DNA of 64,000 nt from Xiphophorus maculatus (GCF_002775205.1 NC_036456.1:5161463-5225462); one strand, 5' to 3'. Shown: positions 37,941 to 50,814, counted from the stretch's first letter. The notes: generated by a model from the letters alone, not told the origin. Translations and numbers: made by a program.

Positions 37941-39306
37941 TCAGAGTTCGGCCTTCTTCTTCTTCTTATAGACGTCTCCGTCAGGCTGCTCTCTCCATTT
38001 CAAGGTGGTTCCACTCGTTCCATTCTCATTCAGTCTGTCCTGCAGCTGGTGAGCGAAGTATGGGTTTGGGGGATGGGTTGATTAGATTGATTAGTGCTCC
38101 AAAGGACTGTAATGTTTTTTTTTTAATCTTCAAACTTTACCTTTTTCAGGATGTTTGCCATCACAAGCGGATCGTTCAGATTGACAGAGTCCTCAGTCTT
38201 CAGTCTCAGCTTCACAAGCCGTTTCATTTCTACGTTTTAAACAAGAAAAATGAAGCTACACTTAAAACTGCGGCTCATGTTCTCCTACATGCACATCAAT
38301 AAGTAAATACCATTTAAAGACTTGCCTGGGAGGCTGTGGCAAACAAATGACCTTTTTGTTTCACATGAGCGAAACCTCCATTGCCCTGGACTCCATGTGA
38401 CTCCACAAATGATTCTGTTGGAGCCTATTATGTTGAAAACTTTTGCCCAGTTTCTGTAGACAAATCTGCTCCCATCAGACCAGTGAAAGTTTGGATCTCT
38501 AAACAGACCAATCCATACAAAGGCCGGACTAGGAAGCAAACTTTGAGCTCTCTGGTTTTCTGTGTGGTTCCTGATGGTAGCCAGGTCTCTGAAGTTCTGC
38601 CTGCAGTACTTCTGAGCATCGGACCAGGATCTGGGTTCATTGACCAGAACATATTCAGGATTCTCCTGTGTGCCTGCAGTAGAGAATGAAAACGAGCAGC
38701 ATTTGTACATTTTATGATCAAGTCTTTGTTAGTACTGAATGTAGTAGTTGCTTCTCATTACCGTTGTAGCAGATAAATGGGTACGAGATGCTGCAGGAAT
38801 CATCCCAATATTTGCCATTGTTAGCAATCAACACACAGAACTGGTAGGCATAATAAAAATCTGGTTCATCATCAGAGGTTTCCCAGTCCCTGTATTCAGC
38901 CCCGCTCCCTGTGAAACCATCAGACCACCTCCAGTCGATCTCACTGTACAAACCGATCCAGACCTCCGATGTGTGACCAGCAGATGAAAGCGTATCCAAA
39001 ACTCGCTCCACTTCTGTGGGACTCTGGACGGTGGCCAGGTCTGTGTGTTTCTGTCTGCAGTAGGCCTGAGCTTCGCTCCAGGTGAAAGATCCACTGACAA
39101 AGTGATACTGATGCTGGTCGCATGTGGAGAGGATGAACCTCTCTGTTAGGAGAAATACATAAACTTTCCTCGTAATCTCTCAAGGCCTTATTCCACCAAT
39201 GTAACTTTTTCACAGCATTAAAGTAATTAAAAGTAATGATAGTTCATGAAAAATTAATTCACCTACCTGAGAGAAAGAGGACCAACAAGATCTTCCACAT
39301 CGTCAT
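37941..39306 (-). CDS. Secreted two-domain C-type lectin, five exons (320 aa), right arm
   Basis: Exons in transcript order: 39306-39267 (MTMWKILLVLFLS signal), 39142-38762 (CTLD1), 38673-38326 (CTLD2), 38229-38141 and 38045-37941 (tail; stop TGA). The sum is 963 nt with consistent phases (1,1,1,0). CTLD hallmarks: WSEAQAYCRQKHTDLATIQS, WIGLY...WRWSDG, YWDDSC...ICYN; then SWSDAQKYC, WIGLF, WSDGS, FVCHS. The tail has MKRLVKLRLK...LNDPLVMANILKK and LKWREQPDGDVYKKKKK, also seen at 1148-1547. CTLD2 is followed by a GC donor (GCAAGT). No membrane segment, so probably secreted. Standard Ca/sugar motifs are absent or altered (EPD, WDD), so carbohydrate binding is uncertain. Family-level role: innate recognition. 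Differs from the left copy by about one residue per domain. Confidence 0.88.
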
Positions 39307-39309
39307 GCG

Positions 39310-40364
39310 GCTCTGTAGAGAGCAGGGGCAAAACTCTGCTTTTATTGCAAAGAAAATAAAATGCAAACATGTCTGACGTGTTCAGTGTGTCTGAATACAG
39401 ACATGCAATGCTACTAGTCATACATGTAAATGTTTCCACAGGGGCCTTTGTTCAGCTTTCCAGTTATTAAGTTTATGACATGATTCCTAAGCAAATTATA
39501 TTTAATCATTAATCCTGAGTAATCAGAAGTCTCTGCAGAGAGGAGGCCGTCAGACGCAGCTTCTACCAGCTGCTGCATGGAGGAGGATAGAAGGAGAAAA
39601 ACCACCAGAATGTTCCCATGTTCAAATCTGACCACCTCCCCTATTATGTCTCTGTGTGTGTAACAGATCCCAGAACATCATGTTGCAGATTTTCCTACAT
39701 TTCCTACACATAACCACTTCTCCTGAGCTTGTTTCTGTAGTGTGGCCCCTGAGTTTCTATTCAGTAGCCGTAGAAACTTCACCTCCTTCCCCCAGGCTGT
39801 CTCCTCAAGGAACATAATAGATGCACATTATAACTCGAGTAGCTACTCTACTGAGAAACAACTTAGACACATTTGCAGCATTTTAATCTTCTGCCCATCT
39901 GCATTGTTTGTGTCCACAAACATGGCCAGTAGAGTCGGACTGTATTCTGATTCTAATAGGGCTATAAAGTTAATAATGGTGCTGTCCTATCGGCTATTCA
40001 GCTCAGTGTTTGGGTCTTTGTTGTCCCTGACGACGTCACGTGAGGTGATCTGGTCTCCTTTCTCAAGGTGCGAATTGCTGAAAAACGTCTTGAAGAAACA
40101 ACAAAAGAAGTCCAGATTTCTTGTACTGGACTTGAGAACTTAGGAATGTCTAAAAATGACTGATTACGGTTGAGTGGTTGATCTATGAAATTGAAAATAC
40201 AGTCATGTATTTGTCACACAAGTATGTCAGGATTTGTCTGTCTGAAATTTGTACAAAGTGAGCGTGGGAGATCTTTTTTTTTTAAAACATGGTTTAGTCA
40301 CTACACAATCCAGAGCTTCACTCTATGAAGAACATTTAGGATTTTGCAACTCTGGAAAGAAATA
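39310..40364. other. Upstream region of the right lectin gene
   Basis: Contains the presumed lectin promoter (39307-39607), which the left arm lacks. Beyond it the sequence mirrors 23190-23955. The 133-codon frame at 39742-40143 has no known domain. Confidence 0.5.
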
Positions 40365-41555
40365 AATATTATATATACAGATGGTTCAAAAGATTTAGTT
40401 TCAAATAAAACCGGATTTACTTTTGCTATTCCTGAACTAGATATATTTATGAAACAAAGAACATCTGACCATGTAGCTGTGTAATCAATACTGATGGCCT
40501 TACAGTGGGTAGAGCAAAATAACATTGAAAAAGTTCTTATATGTTCAGATTCAGTATCATCACTAATGTCTATTATAAATGTGTCATGGAGTTGGTATAT
40601 GAAATGTATGAAGTTCTATTTAGAATGACACAAACTCAAATCAAGATTAAGTTTATGCGGATTCCTGCTCATAAAGATATAGAAGGGAATGATATGGCAG
40701 GTGTCTTTAAAACAAAGTATGTTAATCTGAAATAAAATCAATTACTACGGGCAAAATTAAATCTGAATGGCAACAATTGTGGGAGGAAGGAACTAAAGGT
40801 CGTCATTTATTTCATAGACAAAAGAAAGTAAGGAATATGTGTAAATACCCATTCCATTATTTATGCTGTTTGTAGGTTGCTACCCATAGTACCCACTAGG
40901 GGCGCTGTAGTTTGGTTCACTCTAAGTTAGTACCTTCATTTAAAGTGAAAAATAAGAGGAAGTGTTGCTAGTTTCCTGTCAGTCAGAACTTTGAGCGGAA
41001 ATATCCCACGGACAAGAGGAAGAGGAGGATATTCTTCATCTTTATGACTCTGGGTTAGCGCACTTTCTTCAGAAAAGGCTAAAAGCAGCACTGCACGGAC
41101 TTTACCGCCATAAACTTTGCAGCCCTTGGACAGCGGAGCGAGGTATATGTTTAGAACAGCATTAGGTTGTGAAGTTAGAAAAGAACAAGCAGGAATGACA
41201 AGATTGCGGCTCGGACCTATTGGATTAAATAAAACTTTACACTTGATAGGTGAACATCCAACAGGTAGTTGTTTTGTGTGGATATGGATATGGAAACAGT
41301 AGAACATGTAATAATTCATTGTGAAAAGTAAATATTAAGTAGAGAGCAGCTAAAACAAGAAGTTAAGAAATATGATATAGGAACATTAAAACTTAATAGG
41401 ATATTAATTAAACATAAAATAACTAAAGCAGTTATTAAATTTTTGAAGGAAACAGGATTATAAGAATTTAGATTAAAGGGAGATCCTCTGGTTCAGATGG
41501 CGATAATACATCTTACCGTTAGATGTCACCCGCAGGTAAAAATGACAAAGAAGAA
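40365..41555 (+). mobile_element. I-clade-like LINE 3' part with RNase H domain, itself interrupted
   Basis: Conceptual translation shows RNase H signatures IYTDGSK, CSDSVSSLMSI and RIPAHKDIEGNDMAG. It then resumes after about 41140 with TRLRLGPIGLNKTLHLIGEHPTG and a downstream Cys/His-type end, ending in GAAGAAGAAAG near 41555. These are the C-terminal parts of an RNase H-bearing non-LTR element. Several stops occur. The stretch from about 40875 to 41135 (TACCCACTAGGGGCGCTG...) does not fit and looks like a later insertion. Absent from the left arm, so it arrived after the duplication or was lost on the left. Confidence 0.75.
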
Positions 41556-42098
41556 GAAAGAGGGTTTGAGCTTGTTGAATTTCTCTCAACCATGTTACAA
41601 GTTTGCTGACCCTCTAAAATGCACGAAGTTAAAACTCACTTCGTGTTAAAACTCTTAACATTTGTTCGGTGTGACGAGGTGTTGCTCGCCTTCTCTGTGA
41701 ATGAATCTGTGTAGTCTGAAAGTGGAGTCCTGGACAAGAAACGTGGAAACATCGCATCGTGTCCTGCGTGGTCACAGAAGTTTGGAAAATCGGCCTACAA
41801 TCCTTAAATTGTGTGAACCAGACTTAAGACTTACAACTCCACTCATCTCGTGGCGACCGCTGCCCTAACGCCAGCGCGTTCGCTATGCTAACGTTTACAC
41901 ATCCCTTCAAAATAAGATACAGATGCGCCACAAAGAACAAACATTTTATTTTCGGGAAAATTTTAACTCACGATAACGACTAATAATGGATAATGTGGGA
42001 AATCACCTCATATCCACTGTTTAGCATGATGCCAGTTTCTCTCCCAGCACACTAGGGGGCAGTGTCTCAAGAACTCTGAAATGAGTCTACATTTTAAT
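41556..42098. other. Right-arm-only sequence, unclassified
   Basis: Part of the 3.6-kb right-arm insertion. The end (42048-42095, ACTAGGGGGCAGTGTCTCAA...) is related in reverse to 18385-18436. No coding signal. Confidence 0.4.
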
Positions 42099-43080
42099 GG
42101 GCTCTTTGCACCTGCCGCGCTGACGTCACAACCTCAGCTAGAAAAGACAAAGTCTTATTTCAGAGCAAATAAACAATACTATGAACATTGCTGTCTTCCT
42201 AATATAATGGGCTTTTAAGGTTTCATGGATTTCCAAGCGGTCCTGAATTAAGAAGACGGTGGCTTGTAAATATTCGTCGCTACCAGTTAAAGCTAACGCC
42301 GCACAGCAAAGTTTATAGCCTTCACTTCACTCCGGATCAACTTCTTCAGCCTAAAGAAGAAGGTAAAGGAGCCTCCTGTGTTATTTCCATGGAATCACTT
42401 CTGTATTCAGCCTGAAAGAGTTTATGGGAACGAAAGAGCAGACCAGAGCCAGATAACCGAGCTACTGATCCGCCTGTACACACTGCTGTAAACACCGTCC
42501 TGCTTCACAAGAAACATGCAAAACTAATAAAGCGAAGTAACACGGAGACCTTAAAGAACACGGCCATATTTTTCTAAAAGCAACAACTTTGAACCTGAAC
42601 CGTCAGCTGAACTAGAACTCTGACACCAGAGCTGCTCTACTGTTAAGCTATGGGCTTGTTGTGCTTCAGAAGCAAAAAGCCTGAACCGTAAAATCCCCGT
42701 TACTTGGTCTCTGACACTAACGACAATAAACCACGTAATATACTTGAAAACAAGGTAAAAACATTGTCCGTTAGAATGGATGAAAAATGTTTAGATACTT
42801 AAATAGCACATTTTCACAAGACAAATGTCTAGCATAAGCTAAAGCTAATGTTAGCCACAAAGTTTAAAGAAAGTAAAACTCACCTTCGTATCTGCGTATA
42901 ACGAGGCGAACATCTTAAAACCTTTCTCCAGCTACTTGTTGGGGCTTCATATCGATGTTCATCATTAATTGTTACCTTGGACAAGCCCTGCAAACACCCA
43001 GTGTATAGAGACTTTTTCAATAGATCGGAAAAGATTGAGCCGCTTTTCCCCGAAGGCGGAAGCTGAGGTGCAAAGAGCCC
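42099..43080. mobile_element. Non-autonomous TIR element (candidate)
   Basis: Perfect 15-bp terminal inverted repeats GGGCTCTTTGCACCT (42099-42113) and AGGTGCAAAGAGCCC (43066-43080), followed inwards by weaker matches (CTCAGC). About 980 bp, no transposase frame. No clear target duplication, so the family is unassigned. Confidence 0.55.
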
Positions 43081-43980
43081 ACTAGAAATCTGGTGGATTT
43101 TACTAGAAAATTGAAACAGGGTGATTAAGTGTGGCATCTTTTTTTAGAATAAGAAAATGCACATTGAAAAAAGAAAATATGTGATCCAATTACCCAACTA
43201 GGAACTAGACATCAAAAAATGTCTCTAACAAAAATAAACCAACAAATGAAATGGACTTTAACATCTCCATTTTCGTGTTCCCTCGCAATATGCTTACTGC
43301 AATATTTGCTGGTCTGTATCGTATACAGTCACAAATGTCAATTTAACATTTCAAATACAGTAAAGAGCCTCAGTGTTTATTCTCAACTCTTTGGTGCAAA
43401 ACGTTTGATTGAAAATCGATTTATACGCTGCATGTCTACGTCTGTCTGTGTAAGGTTGAGATGGAACTGCACATGAAAACAGTCCTGCACCGTTCAGAAA
43501 ACCAACACAAAAGAGACACAATCCAACCTGTCAGATGACTCACCACGCCATCATAACTCAGAAATAGTCCAAATAACTTGGATGCATGTTTTCTTTCTTT
43601 CCTACTTACGGAGAGTTTCTGTTTATATCATAGGTCTGTGGCGCTTTTCTGTCCTAAAGAAAAATATATATAACACTTCAGATATTTCACAATGAGATAT
43701 AGCAAACATAGAAAAACCTCACGAAGGCCTTACATTATAGCAGAAAGTACCATGTACACCGTAAGGAAGGCTTACAGTGTTCAATTATGTCGCATGAATT
43801 CCAAGGACATATTGTATTTTGACGATATTACATAAAATGAAACATGCATTTCCTCTCTGTGTGACATTAAATCAGACTATAAACAAGAGCGACGTTTGTG
43901 TAGCCGGGTGGTAAAGTTTGGTTGAATGCTTGTACTGTTTCAAAGTGTTGGTTTTCTTTTATATTACAGTAACAATGATA
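43081..43980. other. Right-arm-only sequence, unclassified
   Basis: Rest of the 3.6-kb insertion between points matching about 23185 and 23155 of the left arm. The short frame at 43219-43476 has no known domain. Confidence 0.4.
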
Positions 43981-46150
43981 TTGAATTATTTTGGTTCAGT
44001 TATGTAATTTTATTTGTTCTTTATATTTAAATATGTGTAGGTAGTTGGTCTCGGGTGCTGCACATTTTGACCACCAGAGAGCAGTGTTTCAATGCTGTTT
44101 CCCAAGACGGGGCAGGAAATGCATCTTGTTGTCTTCCTGTGTTGCTAAGCTACGTGCCGAACGTGGATGTGAACTGTAAGTGTTTCATCTGCGGGAGACA
44201 GATTTGGCAGAAAATCGGTAAATATATACATCACTTGTTGAAATATGTCGGTACATTCTCATTTATGCGATAAACAGTCAGTATTTCAATGAGATGGTGT
44301 GTTTGTGGAACGGATGGTTCAGGGAACCTGCATGCGGTGCAGGGCCGCCATTTCCTGCACGTGATGACAAGATGTCTGATCATCGATGGCTCCAGTATTA
44401 AGAGTGAACTGAGACGTTACTGTTTAATGTAAGTGTTAATAAAATAAGTCCTATCACAATCACGTGCTCTAAATCAGTGTGGTGTCATGCAGCTCTCAGT
44501 ATTTAGTTTGTGCAGCCAGAGGAAACTGCTGTATTTCTTTTCTTGCTTTTTAGACGTTGTGTTTTCCTTTTTGTGCTTTTACTCTGTTATTTTCGAGATT
44601 GCCACATTTCAGCAGTAGCTACCTAATGTTTGGTACGCATATGTTCTGATTTCTGAACAAAAGTCAGGAAATAAGACAGCTTTGTTTAATCTGTCTCAAC
44701 TGGAAATCAAATATTTTGCACATTAAGGACCCCAGTTATTGTGTCCTGTGAGGCTAAATGATTCCCAGGCTACATATGTAAACGTCACTTCACAAGGGAA
44801 GGAAACGAGTTTTTTAGATCTCTATTGAATGTAAGCTGGACAATAAAGCTGAAAAACTCATAGCAGTAAAAGTCTGTCAATAATTGTTAATATTGATCAT
44901 TACTTATTAGTCTTTTGTTTTAATTATCCAAAATACTATAAACTGGTGGCGTGAAATGTCCTATTTTATCCAGTTTTCACTACACGTGTTTGTTTTTGTA
45001 AGTGTCAATAAAATAGTTTTTTTCTTGAAAAAATTTATGTTTATTTCTAAAAGATAGAATAATGTATTTTAAGTTGTTTGGTTCACGTTTTAAGATTTGT
45101 GTTAAATGATTTGTATTTTATTTCGTGTCAAATTATTTTTTGTCGAAAGGTATCGCGAGATTTGTGTACATGTGTGAGGCTGCTAGGCTTAAGTAAGCAT
45201 AGAAGAAGCAGAAGCTCGTGCCAGAGCTATGTGTAGCAGCCTCATGTCCTGTCATCGAGGTATTTTGTAGTTATGTTTGTAATGTTTTGTGAATTTATTG
45301 GTTATGGTGTTTTAATTACTTAATATTTGGTTTAGAGTGAACAACGACGAATCATTCGGTTAAAGACCTCCGAAGTGGCAGGCGGCCACGAGGTAACTTT
45401 TTTTTGTCAAAGCACGTGTCACCTGTCTGTTTGTAAATGTATCTATGTCTAAAGTGTTGTGTTTTATTTCTGTAGTTTTCACGGCATTTGATAAAGAGCC
45501 CGTCTTAAGGAAGCCGTGCCAGAGTTGTCACTTTGGAGCTACAGTTTTTTAAAAAAAATTTTCCAGTTATGAGGCACAGTGGCCAAACCTGAAACTGCTG
45601 CTGCGCAAGTTACGCAAAAGGTCGTTGCTAGGTAACCAAAGAATGACTAAGTTGCTAGGTAACCAAAGAGAGAGCTAGGAAGAACTGCTAAAGTCATGCC
45701 TCTGTCTACATCTCCCAGAATGCTGTGCGGTTCTGGATCTGAGTTCAGATTCAAAACTGCTTGGGGTTTTTTTGTGACTCAAACTTTTTCCATATCTAAA
45801 TGTGAAGCTAAAAATTAAACAAAAAAATTGTGTAACAGACTTTTAGACAGTGGTCTAAAAGTCTGTTACACAAATTCTTTGTGTAACAGATCATTTCACC
45901 TCCTCTGGGTGTAAGCATTGTGTTGGTTTTATGTTTGTATGGGTGGAAATTAGGGCATAAGCAAATTATTACTTATCTGCATGATAAGTAATAATTTGCT
46001 TATTACTTATCTTAGTAATAAGCAGATTATTACTAAGGTAAGTAATAATTTGCTTATTACTCTTTATCTTAGTAATAAACAAATTATTAATAAGTAATAA
46101 TTTGCTTATTACTCATCTTAGTAATAAACAAATTATTAAAAAGTAATAAT
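43981..46150. other. Right-arm block shared with 21.7-23.1 kb, with two local insertions
   Basis: Mirror of the left arm apart from extra sequence at 44291-44665 and about 44990-45560. The AT array is at 45955-46170. A 72-codon frame (44055-44273, also on the left) has Cys pairs but no recognisable family. Confidence 0.5.
45828..45873. repeat. Perfect 21-bp-arm hairpin, right arm only
   Basis: TTGTGTAACAGACTTTTAGAC (45828-45848) and its exact inverse (45853-45873) surround AGTG. The left arm at 22205-22235 has one related half only (GTAACTGTCTAAAAGACTTT). Confidence 0.8.
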
Positions 46151-46170
46151 TTGCTCGTCTTAAGCAAATT
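45955..46170. repeat. AT-rich palindromic tandem array, right arm
   Basis: Counterpart of 21723-21867, with more units and different spacing. Confidence 0.8.
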
Positions 46171-46634
46171 ATTCTCAGGTAACAAGATCCTACATCATGG
46201 TCCTGCTGCTGACCTCTGGTCTGTTGTCTCCTCTCCGACTCTTTGCTCCTTCTGTTGTGACAATAAACATTTCTTGCCAGCAGGGGCCACCAAGGGCCAC
46301 TCCTTTTCCAGTTCAGGCATTCGCCTTGTTAGGCCGACAACAAAGTTTATTTGCTCACAGCTGTTGAAGCCAATAGGACCTCGTCACATCTGCAAAAAGC
46401 AGAGACGCAACGCTAAGGCAACTAAAACGGATCCCATCAAAACCTTGACTGCATCTAGACACTGGTGACAAAGGGCAACCTGTGGAGAGCAACTTGTGGA
46501 GAGCAACTCTCACCTGACATTATGTTTCTCTAATCTGAACCGTTTGCAAATTCAGTTTTCTAGAAATTAATTCTACCTTTCTTGAGGACAATGTTCATTA
46601 TAGTCAATCATCAAAATTTACATCATTTTTGAAA

Positions 46635-46790
46635 TCCTGGGGGAAACCGGAGCACCCGGAGAAAACCCTCCACTAACACGGGGAGAACAGACAAACTCCC
46701 ACAGAAAGAGGCGCCTGGTTGAGAACAAAGGCCTCTTTTCTGTGAAGATGTCGTGTTAACCACTGCATCACCGTGGTGACCTTTTTTTTT
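46635..46790 (-). mobile_element. tRNA-derived SINE fragment
   Basis: On the minus strand it reads GATGCAGTGGTTAACACGAC, then CTTTCTGTGGGAGTTTG, TTCTCCCCGTG and GTTTTCTCCGGGTGCTCC, the fish SINE head and body. The flanking CTAATCTGAACCGTTTGCAA recurs near 46895, so this block is tandemly duplicated in the right arm (about 46530-46860 and 46890-47100). Confidence 0.6.
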
Positions 46791-47104
46791 GTCTAAAATA
46801 TGAGATGTAATTTGGGGTTTTGAAAATGGTTCTGACCTGGACTCTTTTAACTAGTTGCTTGTTTTAGAGGTTTTCTTTTCTCTCCACAAATGTTTCTCCA
46901 ATCTGAACCGTTTGCAAATTAAATTTGATAGAAATTAATACGACCTTTCTTGAGGACACGTTACATTGGACAATCATCAACATTACATGGTTTTTAGAAA
47001 TCTGGGGGAAACCGGAGCACCCGGAGAAAACCCACGGCCATTTTTTTTTTCTGGTCTAAAATAAGAGATTTATTTTGGGGTTTTGCAAACGGTTCAGAAA
47101 TTCA

Positions 47105-48241
47105 CTAGACATTTTCTCCTAGTTGCTCTATTAAGATTTTTTCTTGTTTTTTTTTCTGCTGTGATTTTTTCAGCCTAAAACTATCTTGAATTCTCTTCCA
47201 CATGGAGGTTTTTTTTCCGGCTGCCTCCACTGGTTCCTCTGACCGATTTGCCACACAGCTGTCTCTCATTTCTGTGGCCTCAGGTTCTCTCTCTACTACA
47301 AAATCATTTGCCTCCTTGTTCGATGTATCAGGAACATCACTGTCCTCTGGCATGGTTTCCTCCAAGTGATGTTCCTGATTAATGGCTGCAGAGTCAGAAT
47401 TGTTGGTCGTGTCTTTTTCATTTCTGTCTTGATGATCAGATTTAATTTTTTCCTTCTCCGTTTTGAAACTAAGTTCACAGCCAGAGTGCAGTTGCTGGAA
47501 GTCAGTCAGCTCTTTTATCAGATTTTCCTTCTCAGCTTCAAGCTCCATGATTTTTAGAGAGGAAGCTTCCCTCTCTTTAGCTCCGTCCTGCTTCAAAATG
47601 TCTGCCTGCTGCATCAGGCCAGAAACTTCTCTTTCATGTCTGGCTTTAAGTCCTTCGAATGCAATTGTAGCCAGATCCAGAATACTTTTTAGATGTATTA
47701 TTGTCTGATTTGATTCTTGTTGCAGGACAGACAACTCTTCTCTCCTTCTCTGGTCCAGATCTTCTTTTTCTGCTCTCAGTGTGTCGATTAGCTCAAGGTC
47801 GTTCCTGGCTTTCTCTAGATGAGCTTCCTTCATACGAGTCATTTCTAGCTGGTAATCTTTGATTTCCTGTCTTAAGGCAGAAACATCAGCTTCACACGTC
47901 CATTTCAGTTGTTGGTAAGATGTCGTCATCTGATCTAGCTCTCTCTGCAGACGTTTCTCCTTGTTGTCATCATTATAGTTCAGCTGCATCTTGTCAGAAC
48001 TAGTTACAGCTTCTGGACTGTGAAACTTCTTTACTGCCTCTAGTTCTGTCTTTAAGTCTCTGTTCATTTTCATGAAAATCCCCTCAATAGTTTTCTGCGT
48101 CTGCAGCTCATTTTTTGTTTCCTCCACTTCTTTCTGGGTGGAGGCCAGCTTTTGGGTCAATTCAAACATTCTCTCTGTCTCCATTTCAAAAAGCGCTTTG
48201 CGTACGTCTGAACTCGTCAGTTGTGCAGGAAGCAATGACAA
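47105..48241 (-). CDS. Long coiled-coil protein, right copy, N-terminally shortened
   Basis: Inverted paralogue of 18797-20047. About 190 bp are missing between AAAGCGCTTT and TTGAAATGGAG, which removes the preferred start MSYPTQQ and the Gln-rich N-terminus. The frame is open through the join from TTG at 48241, but the first ATG is within FEMETERMF (about 48185), leaving roughly 359 aa. Coiled-coil segments [19 protein letters not shown] and [17 protein letters not shown] are kept. A 16-residue segment of the left copy is absent, and the C-terminus is frame-shifted to [16 protein letters not shown]. Around 8% of bases differ from the left copy in a sampled 190-bp stretch, more than in the flanks. 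Either a shortened functional paralogue or an early pseudogene. Confidence 0.65.
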   Translation of the reverse strand: MSLLPAQLTSSDVRKALFEMETERMFELTQKLASTQKEVEETKNELQTQKTIEGIFMKMNRDLKTELEAVKKFHSPEAVTSSDKMQLNYNDDNKEKRLQRELDQMTTSYQQLKWTCEADVSALRQEIKDYQLEMTRMKEAHLEKARNDLELIDTLRAEKEDLDQRRREELSVLQQESNQTIIHLKSILDLATIAFEGLKARHEREVSGLMQQADILKQDGAKEREASSLKIMELEAEKENLIKELTDFQQLHSGCELSFKTEKEKIKSDHQDRNEKDTTNNSDSAAINQEHHLEETMPEDSDVPDTSNKEANDFVVEREPEATEMRDSCVANRSEEPVEAAGKKTSMWKRIQDSFRLKKSQQKKKQEKILIEQLGENV

Positions 48242-48301
48242 GAAGGTAGCAGTTTGTTACATACATACAGTGCTGATGACATCACAAGCATGACTCTAGT
48301 T

Positions 48302-49425
48302 GTACCCCAAGGTTCAATCCTAGGACCCCTTTTATTCAATATTTATATGCTCCCACTAGCTCAGGTTATAACAGGAAATAATATTAGCTACCATAACTAT
48401 GCAGATGACACACAGCTCTACATTATGATGTCACCAGGTGACCTTTGACCCCATCCAATCACTGAACAGATGCTTAGAGCAGATAAATGTGTGGATGTGC
48501 TAAAACTTTCTCCAGCTGAACAGAAACAAAACTGAAGTTATTATTTTTGGACCTAACGAGGAACGAACTAGAGTTATAGATCTAGAGTTATAGATTTAGA
48601 GTTATAGATCTAGAGTCAATGCACAGCTTCAGTTATTGCAACTGAAAACCAGCGATCAGCCCGAAACCTGGGAGTAGTGATGGACTCTGACCTGAACCTC
48701 CAGAGCCACATAAAGACAGTTACAAAGTCGGCCTTCTATCACCTGAAGAACATTTCCAGGATTAAAGGACTAATGTCTCAGCCAGATCTAGAGAAACTCA
48801 TCCATGCGTTCATCTTCAGTCGTATTGATTATTGCAACAGCGTCTTCACAGGTCTGTCCAACAAATCAATCAAACAGCTGCAGCTGATCCAGAATGCTGC
48901 TGCTGGCGTTCTCACTAAAACCAGGAAGATAGAGCACATAACACCAGTTTTAAAGTCCCTCCACTGGCTCCCTGTAGCTCAAAGAATAGACTTTAAAATA
49001 CTGTTGCTAGTTTCTAAATCACTGAACAGCTTCGCACCACAATACATTAAAGATCTGCTGTTGTTGTATCAACCTTCCAGAACCTCTCAGGTCTTCTGGT
49101 TCTGGTTCTGCTCTGCATCCCCAGAACCAGAACCAAACGAGGAGAAGCAGCTTTCAGCATCTATGCACCACAAATTTGGAACAAACTTCTAGAAAACTGT
49201 AAAACAGCTGAAACACTGACTTCTTTTAAATCTCAACTAAAAACCCACCTCTTTAGGATTGTATTTGAAATGTAATCAATTACAAATTTATTGCTGGAAC
49301 TTGACTTAATGATTGATTCTATGTTGCTTTGTGTTTCTGTGTTTGTAATGATGTAAAGCACTTTGAAATGCCTTGCTGCTGAAATGTGCTATACAAATAA
49401 AAGTTGATTGATTGATTGATTGATT
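48302..49425 (+). mobile_element. L2/CR1-clade LINE, 5'-truncated, right-arm copy
   Basis: Starts inside the RT domain at [20 protein letters not shown], has YADDTQLY, the triple GAGTTATAGATCTA motif, DSDLNLQSHIKTVTK and the tail GTAAAGCACTTTGAAATGCC plus (TTGA)n. Very similar to the spacer copy. The left arm reads straight through the insertion point (CTCTAGTTG|TGACATCAC in the right-arm direction). No target duplication beyond a shared TTG. Confidence 0.9.
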
Positions 49426-50147
49426 GTGACATCACAGTTTTCCTTCATCTTTGGAATGATGATGATGCCAGTGTTTGAGAAATCTACCACACTGACCAAC
49501 CAGCCTCCTCAGTTATACAGTGTTAGTGTGACTGATTTATTCTTTCTGTAGAATGAATAAATTTTGATTCATGGTTATTTGTTTTGCTCTTACTGTTTTA
49601 GTTTCAGGTGATCCTGGTCCCTTGGCTCTGACACCAAATAATCACATCTAGTTGAAACAAATTGAGGCCATTTTATATGGAAATAGTTGTATTGTCTGTA
49701 ATGTCAGCATCAATCCATTTGTTTCATAACTGAATCAGAGGATTTTCAGAGAATGGAGAGACCAAAGATCTTCATGAATCCCAAGGAACACGGCGGGGAA
49801 CGGTCAGAGAAAAAGACATAAAAGTTCCAGTTCTAGTTTGTCATAAACCATGTAATTTGTTTTATTGGTATTTTGAACGACTATTTCATGGACTCTAGAC
49901 AGAAGTTGCTGGTGGATTGGAAATGAATGGGAAAGCTGCAGTTTTTAGTTTTTAATTTTATGAAGAAAAAAGAAAAAAACAATGCAGGAAGATGCCAACG
50001 CCCAATGGGCTTATGTAAAGCTTCCACCAAATAATAAGAAAAAAATATATAATAAAATCCACTAATACAGTCCTTCATTTATTGATTATATAGTTTTGAC
50101 AGGAATTTAAATAGCTTGGGAGACTTTAACACAAGTTAGTTTTTGGT
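49426..50147. other. Outer end of the right arm
   Basis: Mirror of 17785-18600 with few differences. The left-only hairpin and C-run are missing here. No gene. Confidence 0.6.
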
Positions 50148-50814
50148 GTACATTGTGAAACTTTATTTCATGTTGCTAAAAATGGACTGAGCAGTGAGTA
50201 GTTTTTTTTTTTTTTGGGTAATTTTCACCCAAAAAAAAATCATACTTCTTTTTGCGTTTCTCTCAAAAGCATTAGCCGAAGTTTCTGGGAAAATGTCTTT
50301 GGAACAGTCGTCGGTTGTTTCACTTTTTCGCTTAGTGAAAATTGTGTGAGTGTGTGGTCTTTTTTAAACGATACGTCTTGCCAACGGAGTTAGGCGTGAA
50401 CCGACTTTTCCAAACTCTGAGATTCCCACCGGACACTACTTGCCTTCCTAGTGAGCACACCCAACCCCTTCCCCTCATATAGCTCTGCAACTTGTGGCTC
50501 TTCTACAATTGCTGCCAACAGCTTTGCCCGAAAATGAAAAGGAACCAGTTAAAGCTTTTCAAGTACAGATGGAATTAAACATAAATGTTTTTAACAGTTT
50601 GCCCAATTCTTTTTTTTTTTTTCTAGCAGTATTTGCAAATATTGACACTAAAAGTAATATGTTCCAGATATATTTTCCTTGTCATTAAGATGGAATCTAT
50701 GTGCTTTAAAAAAAAAAAAACATATTCTTTTATGTTTACCTACACTTTGCATCCTAAAAATAAGAGATTTCAAAAGTCATGTGACCTTTGCGGCTCAGAA
50801 ACGAGTTTAATTTG

